Origin: JALZVT01 sp964519335
GTDB lineage: Bacteria; Pseudomonadota; Gammaproteobacteria; Pseudomonadales; Azotimanducaceae
Assembly (NCBI GenBank): GCA_964519335.1
Contig: CAZFIA010000173.1
Span: 1-8,003, forward strand
DNA length: 8,003 nucleotides
Direction of reading: 5' to 3'
Both the position numbers and the translations under genes were made by a program. Of this stretch, positions 1 to 6,708 are shown piece by piece. Under the pieces are notes generated by a model. That model was not told the DNA's origin. It ran no database searches and was given only the letters and a program-made list of their open reading frames with translations. Position 1 is the first letter of the stretch, and each line of letters starts with the position of its first letter.

Positions 1-2408
1 ATCGGAAACCGCTTCGGCTGACTCCAATGAGTCCAGTCTCTTGATGTGATTTGCGTGAGGTAACCATTAGGGTGTTCACCAAACGCTTGATCCACGCCAT
101 CCCCCAGTGTTAGCAAGAATCGTCCGTCGCTCGACTGAATGAGCGATGGGTGACTAGAACTCCTAAACCCCGCCTTGCGCAACTGCCAATCACGCGCATT
201 TGTTGATGATCCAAATTGCAACCTGGCGCCTAAGACAAAGTCACCACTCACTACCAGCCGGTAGATTCCGGCGTTGTCTTCAATGTAGTCGAGCGACACC
301 TTCTCGCCCCAGTCGTTGTCTGGATAGGTATAGGTATCGTCAAGCTCGACAAAGATAGCGTCCTCCCAGTTCGTCAGATCTTTCGAAGACGACAATAGAA
401 CTCTCTGGGTCGCCGTGTGAAACGCGGCAAGACGATAGATGCCTTTGCTGTCCTGAAACACAACTGGCGTGATGAGATCCGATAACTCGTCGTTGTTGCT
501 GTGCAAAACGATACGCCGCGGGCGCTGCCAGCGATCACCGCCGCTGGATCGGGTCAGCCACAAGTCGTTCTTTCCTCGGCGATCGGAGACAAACGCCAGT
601 ATCAGTCCCTTGCGCCCGTCATGGAATAAGGAGGGATCGAATTCGTTACCAATCGAGTTGAGGGTGGCAAGGCGCTTGGGTGCTCGCCACGACACCTTGT
701 CAGGGGATGCGACTAGCCATAGGTCGCTGTCTCTTCCCTGATCTTCAAACCCACTCGCAAGCAGAGTGTCATAAATGATCCAGAACTCGCCCCCCGGACC
801 TTCCGCGAGCGTAGTCGTCTCACCTTCGTGCCCGGATGTATCGAGCAGAACGGGATAGCGGATGTTCTTTTTTAAAACTGGCGTCCAGAATTCATGTCCA
901 CCCCGCTTAACTTCCTTTTCCGGCATAAATTTCGCCTTGACACGCCAATCGAATTCCCCGCCCGCCTTGTTTCGAACCCACGCATACAGAAAAAATGCGT
1001 GGACTCTATTTTGTCGCATGCTGTAACGCAGTTCAGAAACGCCCTTTTCGGCGGCAGGCAAGCTATTACTCGACATCAAACCGTCGAACCTTTCGTTAAC
1101 GTAGAACATTGGCATCAAGTACAGCTTGGGAAGCTTGCTCCGAGATTCGATAGTGAATTCACTAAATTTTTGCCCTTTCGGCGCAAAGAACATCGGCATA
1201 GGAACATCTGATCCGTACAAGAACTTATACTGAAAGGTCTCAGACTTTGAGTACTCCGGCGCCTCTTCGGTCAGCATCACCATCTCCGGCTGCAGTTCCA
1301 GGGGCTCATCGCTATTGTAGTAAGCAAGTAGAAAGCTGGATTGGTAATCGTCAATTACCACTTTGCGCATTTCCTGAGTGGAAGAAAAAAGTGTGACGCT
1401 GCGGTACGGAATGCGAAACTCCGGTTTCAAATCCACTTCTCGGATTTTTTTGTACACTGATACGAACAAACGATAGGCGTCGCCATACCTGCCTTGCTGC
1501 CGATACAAACGGGCAAGTTGAAAACGAAGATTTGCATACTCGAACGAGCCTAGTTTTCTATTACCCAATGCTTCGAGAACAGGAATTGCTTCTTTCGGGG
1601 TTTCCAAGTATTTCTCGTACAACTGGGCGAGAAGAAGCGATGTATGCACAACGTAGGCGTGCTCGAAGTTGCGACCCTTTGCCTCTTGTAAGAATCTGCT
1701 GAGGTACAGCTTGGCGTGTTCGTACTCAGCGAGTTCTACGTACAGTCGTCCGATCCAGAATCGCGCAGGCAAATACTCAGGGTCCACCTTCTCTGCCACC
1801 TTCGACTCCGCCAGCGCCAACGGCAGTTCGCCCTGCTCGTAGTGGCCCAGGGCCGTGTAGAAGTGAGCGACTGCATCCAGTGATTGCGTCCAGGTGATCG
1901 CTAGACCCCGTTTTTCCCGCTCTGACAGCGACACACCAAATTTGCGGATCAATCCCGTGACCAGCTTTTTCTCAAGATCAAGAAAGTCGCTGACAACACC
2001 CGAGACCGTCGCGACCGACTCAACTTGCCCAGCGACGTCGACAATGGTCGCTCGAATCGTGATGATCTCGTTCTGATCAACCTTGTAGGTACCCGATATC
2101 ACTTTATCAACAGCAGCAAGTTCGCCAACTTTTATCAGGGTTTGGCCATCCATTAAGCCACTGGCCTGCAATTCAATCTCGTCCAGGTAGCGCTTCAATC
2201 CCTCGCGATCAACAACCCGAAACCGCTCAACCGAGGACAGATCCGTAATCAGCATGTCGGCCAAGCCCCGGCCTAACCAATCCCATTTACTGTCCTGCGA
2301 TAAATTGTAGAAGTCTACAACGCTAACCGCCGTGTCCTGGGCACGCACAGGTGCCGCAATGCCAACGGAAAGCAGCAATAGCCAAACAAGTGGCGCGAAG
2401 CGGAACAC
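1..2408 (-). CDS. Exported CsgG/FlgO-like, TPR and beta-propeller protein (3' end outside the window)
   Basis: An open frame runs without a stop from GTG at 2408 to the left edge (802 codons, C-terminus missing). The GTG is the only sensible start: a TGA lies a short way upstream in frame and no ATG intervenes. It gives a good signal peptide (residues 1-23, hydrophobic core WLLLLSVGIAA, likely cleavage VRA/QD). Residues 28-150 resemble CsgG/FlgO-type domains (VVDREGLKRYLDE, then SGLMDGQT and VISGTYKV). Residues 172-325 look like TPR helices (ARFWIGRLYVELAEYEHAKLY; RFQLARLYRQQGRYGDAYRLF). Residues 326-500 are unassigned. From about 510 a beta-rich region repeats every 53-60 residues, each unit ending in a tryptophan (W574, W627, W681, W741, W795) in an S-x-D-like context, such as SSKDLTNW. 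This suggests a BNR/GH43-like beta-propeller. No catalytic residues can be assigned. It begins ten bases after the preceding gene, so it is probably co-transcribed. A periplasmic sensing or scaffold role is inference only. Confidence 0.85.
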   Translation of the reverse strand, partial: MFRFAPLVWLLLLSVGIAAPVRAQDTAVSVVDFYNLSQDSKWDWLGRGLADMLITDLSSVERFRVVDREGLKRYLDEIELQASGLMDGQTLIKVGELAAVDKVISGTYKVDQNEIITIRATIVDVAGQVESVATVSGVVSDFLDLEKKLVTGLIRKFGVSLSEREKRGLAITWTQSLDAVAHFYTALGHYEQGELPLALAESKVAEKVDPEYLPARFWIGRLYVELAEYEHAKLYLSRFLQEAKGRNFEHAYVVHTSLLLAQLYEKYLETPKEAIPVLEALGNRKLGSFEYANLRFQLARLYRQQGRYGDAYRLFVSVYKKIREVDLKPEFRIPYRSVTLFSSTQEMRKVVIDDYQSSFLLAYYNSDEPLELQPEMVMLTEEAPEYSKSETFQYKFLYGSDVPMPMFFAPKGQKFSEFTIESRSKLPKLYLMPMFYVNERFDGLMSSNSLPAAEKGVSELRYSMRQNRVHAFFLYAWVRNKAGGEFDWRVKAKFMPEKEVKRGGHEFWTPVLKKNIRYPVLLDTSGHEGETTTLAEGPGGEFWIIYDTLLASGFEDQGRDSDLWLVASPDKVSWRAPKRLATLNSIGNEFDPSLFHDGRKGLILAFVSDRRGKNDLWLTRSSGGDRWQRPRRIVLHSNNDELSDLITPVVFQDSKGIYRLAAFHTATQRVLLSSSKDLTNWEDAIFVELDDTYTYPDNDWGEKVSLDYIEDNAGIYRLVVSGDFVLGARLQFGSSTNARDWQLRKAGFRSSSHPSLIQSSDGRFLLTLGDGVDQAFGEHPNGYLTQITSRDWTHWSQPKRFP

Positions 2409-2418
2409 TCGAGGGCAG

Positions 2419-3363
2419 TTACAAGACGATGTCGGTAATCAGCGCGCTCGCAATTCTGGTGGTCGCCTTCGAAATTGCGGCCTTGCCAGCGATTTCTCTC
2501 GACAGGTCAACGGCTACGGCAACATCACGGCCGACACTGACGAACTCCCCCGTGCTGACATCAACGGCCGAGACTTCGACGCGACCCTTACTGGAAACCA
2601 GACTGCCGTTGCGCATACCGAATTCGCTGAAAGCCTCGCCTGAGATTTCGATGTCTGCACGCGTATTGCTTTCGACCGGATCAATAATCGTGAAGCCGAG
2701 CTGGTGCAGAATGTAGAGAAGCTCCGTTTCCGCCGCAGGGTCAACCAGGTCTCGCCCGAGACTCTCCTCTTGTATCTCAACCGAGACCGTCGGTAATTTC
2801 TTACCTTTGACCAACGACTTAAGGGATGCCACAACGTCTTCTTTGGCCTGCGCCTTCGCAACCAGCGTGTCGCCCTTGGTCTCGATATTGACCGCGACCT
2901 TCTCTGCCAGATTACGTGCTGCTTCGTCTATGTCGCCTCGCAACGGGATCCTGGCGGTCTCCCCATAAACCCGACCAGTTTCGACACCAATCACCTTGGC
3001 AACGATGTACAGATCTTTCTGAACCGGAAAAATGCGACCGGTGACAAGCACCTGTGCTCCGGTTAGATAACCGATTTGGGCGGCCGTGGAGGGATCGACA
3101 GTGCCTGATATACCGATCGCCATTTCATCAAGCGCAGTATTAACGTCGCCGCGTTCGACGAGCGCAAGCTTGTCCGATTGTGACAGATAGGCATTCAGCA
3201 ACAGCGGAAACCCCTGACTCAGGTCGTCCATGTCCAGTTTGGCGTTCGTATCGAACGGCAAGACAGCCACAGCGTAGTCGTCCTGTGCGACGGCATCCGC
3301 CATTGGAGCAAGAATGCCCGCGGTGGTTATAAGAGTGAGTAAGATTTGTCTCAGAGTGGTCAT
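2419..3363 (-). CDS. Periplasmic CsgG/HfaB-family-like protein, two domains
   Basis: 314 residues from ATG. The signal peptide has a positive N-region (MTTLRQ) and probable cleavage after AVA (residue 26), leaving QDDYAVAVLPF. There is no lipobox cysteine, unlike CsgG itself, so a soluble periplasmic protein is likelier than a lipoprotein. Residues 30-160 carry the pattern of the CsgG/HfaB/FlgO superfamily: AVAVLPF as first strand, LALVERGDVNTALDE, SGTVDPSTAAQIGYLTGAQVLVTG, then a strand pair around VETGRVYGE. A second alpha/beta unit (about 190-314) begins PTVSVEIQEE and has AETELLYILHQLGFTIIDP and strands ending in VDVSTGEFVSVG. Family members include the curli secretion pore CsgG and flagellar or cell-wall accessory lipoproteins. 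No transmembrane hairpin typical of the pore is obvious, so curli secretion should not be assumed. The gene starts one base after the upstream stop and has a good ribosome site, implying translational coupling. Confidence 0.85.
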   Translation of the reverse strand: MTTLRQILLTLITTAGILAPMADAVAQDDYAVAVLPFDTNAKLDMDDLSQGFPLLLNAYLSQSDKLALVERGDVNTALDEMAIGISGTVDPSTAAQIGYLTGAQVLVTGRIFPVQKDLYIVAKVIGVETGRVYGETARIPLRGDIDEAARNLAEKVAVNIETKGDTLVAKAQAKEDVVASLKSLVKGKKLPTVSVEIQEESLGRDLVDPAAETELLYILHQLGFTIIDPVESNTRADIEISGEAFSEFGMRNGSLVSSKGRVEVSAVDVSTGEFVSVGRDVAVAVDLSREIAGKAAISKATTRIASALITDIVL

Positions 3364-3364
3364 A

Positions 3365-4147
3365 TCAACCTCGATGGGTGGAAAGCGGATTGGTTGCTAG
3401 ATGAATAATGTCCTGCAGCGCTTTTTGCGCGAGCGGACTGGTGTGAAGATCGTGCATCAAAGGCATTTCAACGTAGACACGCCGCCGGTCGTCTGTTAAC
3501 ACGGCGCGGACCTGCGGTAGATCGAAAACCTGCTCCTTAAGAATCACAGCACTTTGGAAACCGCGGCCTTCCAGCAGTCGCTCGGGATCAGTGGGATTTA
3601 CCAGTAGCGCAACCGACACTTCAGTGGTCTTGTTGAAGCGGCTCAAGTAGTCGATTTCGTTGCGATCGAAAAAGTTCATCAGCTCACCCTCCTGGTCGAA
3701 AACCACAAGAGAGTGTTGGGTTGCGAACTTTCTCAGCGGTTCGAGCAGATTGTCCGGGTAGACGCGCACTGCGATTACTTCGGGAGCATGAGTCGATTCT
3801 GGTATTGATAAGCGCACCAGAACATCCACTTCGGATCTAACGTCGGGCAGGTCGACAACGACACTGTTCATTGTTGCGCATTGCTTTGCATTGAATTTCT
3901 GCGGCTCGCGAAGATCCACAAGCATCACGCCCTGACGCTGCAGCACATCGACCACCAGGTGTTCGCATGCCGGGCCGAAACTGTCTAGTACAGTCCTGAC
4001 CGGCAAATCAATGCTGTTACCTTCGAAGTAGTGCTTACAGACCTGTATCTCGTCATCAACGGGAAGGCAAACTTCGTTATCTTGGGCGACCACCAAGGCA
4101 GGGGAACCTGCAAGACCTATCAGCAACATGAAACACAGCGCTCTCAC
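3365..4147 (-). CDS. Exported protein of unknown function, four cysteines
   Basis: I do not recognise this family. The preferred start is GTG at 4147 (260 residues), which places a compact signal peptide at the very N-terminus: MRALCFMLLIGLAGSPALVVA, then QDNEVC. Earlier in-frame starts exist at 4258 (ATG) and 4273 (GTG). The extra residues they add are rich in Pro, Cys and Arg and would put the hydrophobic segment after a long odd leader, so I think that stretch is untranslated. No start has an ideal ribosome site: AAGGA directly abuts the ATG at 4258, and only a weak GGCGGA precedes 4147. The mature part has four cysteines, in EVCLP, QVCKHY, PACEH and KQCAT, enough for two disulfides. The rest alternates strands and helices (for example VDVLVRLSI, VIAVRVYP, VEVSVALLV-like segments) with no membrane span. 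It is first in the leftward unit and ends one base before the CsgG-like gene, so a shared envelope function is likely. Confidence 0.7.
   Translation of the reverse strand: MRALCFMLLIGLAGSPALVVAQDNEVCLPVDDEIQVCKHYFEGNSIDLPVRTVLDSFGPACEHLVVDVLQRQGVMLVDLREPQKFNAKQCATMNSVVVDLPDVRSEVDVLVRLSIPESTHAPEVIAVRVYPDNLLEPLRKFATQHSLVVFDQEGELMNFFDRNEIDYLSRFNKTTEVSVALLVNPTDPERLLEGRGFQSAVILKEQVFDLPQVRAVLTDDRRRVYVEMPLMHDLHTSPLAQKALQDIIHLATNPLSTHRG
3369..3372 (-). promoter_or_regulatory. Ribosome binding site of the CsgG-like gene
   Basis: On the minus strand GAGG lies five bases before the ATG at 3363. It sits in the last codons of the preceding gene, next to its TGA stop (3367-3365). This supports the chosen ATG and coupled translation of the two genes. 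Confidence 0.6.
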
Positions 4148-4324
4148 AGGTCCGCCGTCAATACATGTACATTCGCGACCGCAAGGGGCTCGATTACATT
4201 GTGATTCGCTAGCCGGTGGGTATTCTCCCGGCCTGATAAGTGGCTCACTTCGAGACATTCCTTGTCGTGTCACGCAGGACTAGTGAAGTTACTACACAGA
4301 CCAGCCCAGACCGAGGAATCAGGT

Positions 4325-4342
4325 CGCAATTCGAGTATTGCG
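4325..4342. promoter_or_regulatory. Candidate operator dyad
   Basis: CGCAAT and ATTGCG form a perfect 6-base inverted repeat around a 6-base spacer. Spacing and size would suit a dimeric regulator of either divergent unit. A dyad of this size is expected about once by chance in a region of this length, so this is only a candidate. Confidence 0.22.
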
Positions 4343-4424
4343 GCTGTGTACCACGACTCAGTTCAGCTCCTTGAGAAGACTACCAGGCGTTTAACTACAC
4401 CTGCTCTGCTCTTCTCTTCCCATC

Positions 4425-4451
4425 CCATACCTTCCATACCTTCCGTACCTG
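4425..4451. repeat. Three tandem 9-base repeats
   Basis: CCATACCTT occurs at 4425-4433 and 4434-4442, followed by the degenerate copy CCGTACCTG at 4443-4451. The 9-base period is close to one helical turn. The array ends 21 bases before the possible -35 element of the thiolase promoter, a position suited to an activator site, but it could equally be a simple slippage repeat. Confidence 0.5.
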
Positions 4452-4472
4452 TCAGCCTCGGCACATCCCTTT

Positions 4473-4504
4473 TTGCAGCGAAACTAGTGATTCGCGGTTA
4501 TAAT
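4473..4504 (+). promoter_or_regulatory. Putative sigma-70 promoter of the catabolic operon
   Basis: A consensus -10 box TATAAT lies at 4499-4504, about 40 bases before the thiolase ATG. The best -35 is TTGCAG at 4473-4478, but the spacer is 20 bases, longer than the preferred 17, and there is no TG extension. A strong -10 with a poor -35 fits a promoter that needs an activator, which would agree with substrate-induced catabolism. That last point is inference. Confidence 0.5.
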
Positions 4505-4533
4505 GGAAAGACACTTATCGAATTTACTTTAAC

Positions 4534-4537
4534 GGGA
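4534..4537 (+). promoter_or_regulatory. Ribosome binding site of the thiolase gene
   Basis: GGGA lies eight bases before the ATG at 4546. It is a modest match but well placed, and it supports that start, which also matches the usual N-terminus of thiolases (ALIIDSCRTPRG). Confidence 0.45.
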
Positions 4538-4545
4538 CAAACACC

Positions 4546-5769
4546 ATGGGCGAAGCACTAATCATCGACTCCTGCCGAACTCCACGCGGCATCGGCAAGG
4601 CGGGCAAGGGCGCCCTCTCCCACCTGCACCCTCAGCATCTGGGTTCAACGGTACTTCGTGCCCTGGCAGATCGAACGGGCATCGATACGGCTGACGTCGA
4701 CGATGTTATCTGGGGCACCAGCTCACAGGTTTGTGAACAGGGCGGTGATCTCGGGCGCATGTCGGCACTCGATGCCGGTTATGATATCCGTGCCAGTGGC
4801 GTAACACTTGATCGGTTTTGCGGATCAGGAATCACCAGTGCCAACATCGCAGCCTCATCGGTAATGTCTGGCATGGAAGACCTGGTTGTTTCAGGCGGCA
4901 CAGAAATGATGTCATTACCCAAAAAGGGTGTGTTGCCCATGGGCGCCAACAACCCTCACTTGCAAGACCTTCATCCGCAGTCGCACCAGGGCGTTTGTGC
5001 AGATGCTATTGCCACATTAGAAGGTATCTCGCGCCAAACGCTTGATGAACTCGCAGAACTCTCCCAAAGCCGGGCGCAACAAGCTATTGAAGAAGGTCGC
5101 TTCGATCGCAGCCTGATTCCTGTCCATAACCTGGACGGAACCGTGGCGCTTGATCGCGAAGAATTCCCTCGCCCCGGAACGACCCTCGAAACACTGTCGT
5201 CCCTGGCCCCCAGTTTTCCCCAGGTTGCCGATTATCGGCACACCGAGGATTCAAAGTCGTTTCGCGAACTCATCAATCAGAAGTACACCAACCTCAAGAT
5301 CGAGCACGTACACCACGCAGGTAACTCGTCTGGTGTTGTCGACGGGTCAGCCGCAATTTTGTGGGCCAATCCAGACTACGCCAAAGCAAACGGACTAAAG
5401 GCGCGGGCTCGTGTTGTTGCCGTTGCGAATATGGGGGACTGCCCCACCCTTATGTTGAACGCTCCTGTGCCAGCGGCACAGAAGGTGTTGCAGAAGGCAG
5501 GGTTGACCATCAACGACATCGATGTGTGGGAGATCAACGAAGCCTTTGCGGTTGTCTCTGAAAAGTTTCAGCGTGATCTGGATCTTGATCGCGAAAAGGT
5601 CAACATAAACGGCGCAGCCATGGCTCTAGGGCATCCCATCGGTGCAACCGGGGCCATGCTCATTGGCACGGCTCTCGACGAATTGGAACGCAGCGACGGT
5701 CAGTTTGGCCTCATTACCATGTGCGCCGGTGGCGGTATGGCCCCCGCGATCATCATTGAGCGGGTCTAG
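4546..5769 (+). CDS. Thiolase (acetyl-CoA C-acetyltransferase family)
   Basis: 407 residues, normal for the family. It catalyses the reversible thiolytic cleavage of a 3-ketoacyl-CoA with CoA, in the cytoplasm. All catalytic landmarks are present: nucleophile Cys92 in DRFCGSGITSANIA, the GGTEMMS segment (117-123), the loop HHAGNSSGVVDGSAA (256-270), Asn331 in NEAF, His363 in ALGHPIGATGA, and the second cysteine Cys393 in CAGGGMAP. Motifs place it among degradative or biosynthetic thiolases rather than the decayed SCP2-thiolase-like type. Being first in an operon with a BKACE and a carnitine dehydrogenase, its likely substrate is acetoacetyl-CoA. The BKACE releases acetoacetate, which after CoA activation would be split to two acetyl-CoA, restoring the co-substrate. 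Chain-length specificity cannot be read from sequence. No CoA-transferase gene is visible here to activate acetoacetate. Confidence 0.93.
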   Translation: MGEALIIDSCRTPRGIGKAGKGALSHLHPQHLGSTVLRALADRTGIDTADVDDVIWGTSSQVCEQGGDLGRMSALDAGYDIRASGVTLDRFCGSGITSANIAASSVMSGMEDLVVSGGTEMMSLPKKGVLPMGANNPHLQDLHPQSHQGVCADAIATLEGISRQTLDELAELSQSRAQQAIEEGRFDRSLIPVHNLDGTVALDREEFPRPGTTLETLSSLAPSFPQVADYRHTEDSKSFRELINQKYTNLKIEHVHHAGNSSGVVDGSAAILWANPDYAKANGLKARARVVAVANMGDCPTLMLNAPVPAAQKVLQKAGLTINDIDVWEINEAFAVVSEKFQRDLDLDREKVNINGAAMALGHPIGATGAMLIGTALDELERSDGQFGLITMCAGGGMAPAIIIERV

Positions 5770-5795
5770 GCCCCCAATACAACGGCAACGACCAA

Positions 5796-5817
5796 CATGG
5801 CCACAACGGTGGCCATG
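5796..5817 (+). promoter_or_regulatory. Hairpin covering both BKACE start codons
   Basis: CATGGCCAC (5796-5804) and GTGGCCATG (5809-5817) are perfect inverted repeats around the 4-base loop AACG. The 9-bp stem contains the ATG at 5797 in its left arm and the in-frame ATG at 5815 in its right arm. In the mRNA it would hide both starts, so it may lower or gate translation of the second gene relative to the thiolase. The structure is plain in the sequence; the regulatory role is inferred. Confidence 0.55.
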
Positions 5818-6708
5818 AATAACGAGGTGATCTTAACCTGTGCGGTTACAGGCGCCGCCGATGCAGCAGGCAAACATCCTGAGCTGCCAATAACGCCTGA
5901 ACAGATTGCTAACTCTGCCCTCGAGGCTGCCCGGGCCGGCGCAAGCGTCGTACATTTGCACGTTCGCGACCCTGACACAGGAGCAGGCAGCCGCGATGTG
6001 GCCCTGTACCGCGAAACTGTTGCGCGCATTCGTGAATCAGATGTAGATGTTGTCATAAACCTCACTGCTGGCATGGGCGGTGATCTCTATCTTGGTCCAG
6101 ACGAGGCGCCACTACAGCTCGGGCCTGAGACAGATGTCGTTGGGGCAGCAGAGCGTCTGACTCACGTCAAAGAGCTGTTGCCAGAAATATGCACCCTAGA
6201 TTGTGGCAGCTACAACTTTGGCGACGGCAGTCTTGTGTACGTGTCTACACCCGATCAACTACGAATGGGCGCGCGGTTGATTCAGGAGTTGGGCGTAAAG
6301 CCAGAGCTCGAAATTTTTGATACCGGGCAGCTATGGTTTACCAATGAAATGCTGGCGGAGGGTCTGATCGCAGATCCGCCTCTGTATCAGATTTGCCTTG
6401 GCATCAAGTGGGGCGCACCCGCAGACACGGCGTCTATGAAAACCATGGTCGATCGGCTGCCGAAGAATGCGGTGTGGTCTGGTTTTGGCATTGGCGCGAT
6501 GCAAATGCCAATGGTGGCACAGGCAGCCCTCTTGGGCGGCAATGTGCGTGTGGGCCTGGAAGATAATTTGTATCTGCAGCGTGGACAGCTGGCAACCAAC
6601 GCACAACTGGTCGAACGCGCCCGATCGCTGCTCGAGTTGATGGGTGCCAGCATCCGCACGCCCCAGGCCACGCGCGACTATCTCGGCTTACCGAAACACG
6701 GCGCATGA
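5797..6708 (+). CDS. Beta-keto acid cleavage enzyme (BKACE, DUF849), probable 3-dehydrocarnitine cleavage
   Basis: Up to 303 residues, normal for the family. BKACE enzymes are zinc-dependent and condense a beta-keto acid with acetyl-CoA to give a new acyl-CoA and acetoacetate. Visible landmarks: the zinc-binding histidines in VVHLHVRDP (H53, H55), Glu255 in VGLEDN as probable third ligand, NLTAGMGGD (88-96), TLDCGSYNFGDG, EIFDTGQLWF and the GFGIGAMQMPMVAQA stretch. The DLYLGPDEAP segment and the neighbouring L-carnitine dehydrogenase point to 3-dehydrocarnitine, giving betainyl-CoA. Two starts are possible: ATG 5797 (used here) and ATG 5815, giving MNNEVILTCAVTGA, the N-terminus I recall for relatives. 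Neither has a good ribosome site, and both lie in a hairpin. The gap to the thiolase stop is 27 bases, and the stop overlaps the next start (ATGA). Substrate assignment rests mainly on context. Confidence 0.9.
   Translation: MATTVAMNNEVILTCAVTGAADAAGKHPELPITPEQIANSALEAARAGASVVHLHVRDPDTGAGSRDVALYRETVARIRESDVDVVINLTAGMGGDLYLGPDEAPLQLGPETDVVGAAERLTHVKELLPEICTLDCGSYNFGDGSLVYVSTPDQLRMGARLIQELGVKPELEIFDTGQLWFTNEMLAEGLIADPPLYQICLGIKWGAPADTASMKTMVDRLPKNAVWSGFGIGAMQMPMVAQAALLGGNVRVGLEDNLYLQRGQLATNAQLVERARSLLELMGASIRTPQATRDYLGLPKHGA

Larger units (their letters stand above)
4148..4545. other. Non-coding region between divergent units
   Basis: About 400 bases separate the leftward envelope genes from the rightward catabolic operon. 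I find no convincing gene here; the open frame crossing it on the plus strand (4262-4561) overlaps the thiolase start in another frame and has no protein-like composition. The region should hold promoters for both units. On the plus strand there is a TATAAT box, on which the thiolase promoter call rests. No equally good promoter was found on the minus strand. Other structure noted: a dyad at 4325-4342, 9-base tandem repeats at 4425-4451, and the octamer ACTAGTGA twice (4279-4286 and 4483-4490), which may be chance. Confidence 0.6.

Noticed and set aside
894..1211. Plus-strand open frame of 105 codons
   Set aside because: It lies wholly opposite the large minus-strand gene, has no ribosome site, and its protein has no recognisable pattern.
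2332..2716. Two overlapping plus-strand open frames
   Set aside because: They are antisense to the junction and coding part of the CsgG-like gene, which has a signal peptide and family motifs.
2419..3363. Reading the CsgG-like gene as part of a curli secretion system
   Set aside because: There are no curli subunit or CsgE/F-like genes nearby and no lipobox cysteine; only the superfamily fold is supported.
4163..4170. Palindrome TACATGTA area near the start of the leftward unit
   Set aside because: The dyad does not extend beyond eight bases and has no partner site, so chance is sufficient.
4262..4561. Plus-strand open frame of 99 codons before the thiolase
   Set aside because: It crosses the promoter and repeats, ends inside the thiolase in another frame, and has low-complexity, non-protein-like composition.
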